DNA of 15,273 nucleotides from an uncultured Selenomonadaceae bacterium (GTDB lineage Bacteria > Bacillota_C > Negativicutes > Selenomonadales > Selenomonadaceae). Each line of letters starts with the position of its first letter. The stretch's first letter is position 1. A program made the position numbers and the translations under genes. Below the pieces are notes generated by a model that saw only the letters and a list, made by a program, of their open reading frames with translations, did not search any database and was not told the DNA's origin. Shown here piece by piece: positions 14,569 to 15,273 of this stretch. Where the stretch lies: contig CAMIWP010000007.1 of assembly GCA_946402475.1 (NCBI GenBank), forward strand, positions 1 through 15,273, written 5' to 3'.

Positions 14569-15273
14569 TTGGACAGTACAACGATAGCGGTCATCATCTT
14601 CGTGGCTGCCTATGCCCTGATTATTTCGGAAAAGGTGCACCGCACCATTGTGGGAATTTTCGGGGCCATGCTCATGATTCTCTTTGGCATACTCGACCAG
14701 GCAACGGCCATTCATCACATCGACTTTAACACCTTGGGCCTGCTGATGGGCATGATGATCATCGTGAACATCACCAGCGAGACGGGGCTCTTTAATTTCC
14801 TCGCCATCTGGGCGGCGAAGAAGGTCAAGGCGAAGCCCGTGGCGCTTCTCCTGGCCCTGTCCACCATCACGGCAGTCTGCTCCGCCCTTCTGGACAACGT
14901 CACCACGGTCCTCTTGACTGTGCCCATCACTTTCAGCATCACCTCCCAATTGAAGGTGGATGTGAAGCCCTTCCTGATTTCCCAGATCCTTTCGTCGAAT
15001 ATCGGAGGGACGGCAACCCTCATCGGGGATCCGCCGAACATCATGATCGGCAGCGCCGTGGGGCTCAGTTTCATGGACTTCATCTACAATGTCACGGCGG
15101 TATCCGTGCTGATCTTCATCGTGGTGGAGGCTTTGATGATCGCCCTTTACGGGAAGAAGCTGGTCACTCAGCCCAGCCTCCGCGACAAGGTCATGCACTT
15201 GGATGAAAAGAGCCAGATCAAGGATCCCGCGCTTCTCAAGAAATGCCTGCTGGCCATTTCCATCACCATCTGC
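14569..15273 (+). CDS. ArsB/NhaD (CitMHS/SLC13-like) ion transporter, 5' part (235 codons seen)
   Basis: The gene runs off the right edge. The visible N-terminal part has about six hydrophobic segments (roughly 4-20, 25-42, 53-69, 90-108, 111-127, 171-193). The two signature loops of the ion transporter superfamily are SALLDNVTTVLL (105-116) and GGTATLIGDPPNIMIG (146-161), as in ArsB, NhaD and the mammalian P protein. It sits in the cytoplasmic membrane; the carried ion (sodium, arsenite, an anion) cannot be told. The start is a TTG at 14569 preceded by AGGAAG (14553-14558) at 10 bases, and the MDSTTIAVIIF start is typical. An in-frame GTG at 14548 lacks a well-spaced site. It lies 45 bases after the previous gene with no clear terminator between, so it may be co-transcribed with glnS. 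Confidence 0.88.
   Translation, partial: MDSTTIAVIIFVAAYALIISEKVHRTIVGIFGAMLMILFGILDQATAIHHIDFNTLGLLMGMMIIVNITSETGLFNFLAIWAAKKVKAKPVALLLALSTITAVCSALLDNVTTVLLTVPITFSITSQLKVDVKPFLISQILSSNIGGTATLIGDPPNIMIGSAVGLSFMDFIYNVTAVSVLIFIVVEALMIALYGKKLVTQPSLRDKVMHLDEKSQIKDPALLKKCLLAISITIC

Noticed and set aside
1..15273. Novel defence system, CRISPR array, IS element or prophage fragment
   Set aside because: No transposase, integrase, restriction, toxin-antitoxin, reverse transcriptase or repeat-spacer pattern was seen on either strand; the window reads as core chromosome.

Overview
The window is ordinary, densely packed bacterial chromosome, with every gene on the + strand and GC-rich by eye (roughly mid-50s percent, not computed). 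Strong GGAGG-type ribosome binding sites, several TTG starts, a single-chain class II-like PurL, a DUF2156 protein, and a TagO-like transferase followed by UDP-GlcNAc 2-epimerase and an AtpZ/AtpI-type protein all point to Bacillota. The combination fits a GC-rich member of the Negativicutes (Selenomonas-like), but that placement is inference from gene content and order, not from a marker search.

Layout. Block 1 (about 21-8454): a terminator of the preceding unit and a probable promoter lead into purL (purine synthesis), a stand-alone DhaM phosphocarrier, a DUF2156 protein, then phoH-ybeY-era-recO (RNA maturation, ribosome assembly, DNA repair). The gaps are 21 bases or less and dhaM/DUF2156 overlap by 4, so this looks like one long transcription unit. 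Block 2 (8484-11578): a near-consensus sigma-70 promoter drives tagO (lipid-linked sugar initiation), wecB/mnaA (UDP-ManNAc supply), an atpZ-like membrane protein and an unrecognised 111-residue protein, and ends at a strong intrinsic terminator. The first two genes make sense together as cell-envelope polymer precursor synthesis. Block 3 (about 11619 to the right edge): a TATAAT promoter overlapped by an inverted repeat precedes an HD-domain hydrolase, glnS, an unrecognised charged 112-residue protein and the first 235 codons of an ArsB/NhaD-type ion transporter that runs off the window.

I found no CRISPR array, IS element, phage gene, tRNA, rRNA or recognisable defence system. The longest stretch without a gene is the 206 bases at the left edge, most of which is terminator and promoter. 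The points most worth a second look are modest: the DhaM without DhaK or DhaL, the AtpZ-like gene without an ATP synthase operon behind it, two unrecognised small proteins, inverted repeats over two promoters, and an imperfect 32-base duplication with a hairpin ahead of wecB. The very long open frames on the minus strand are best explained by avoidance of TTA, CTA and TCA codons rather than by real antisense genes.
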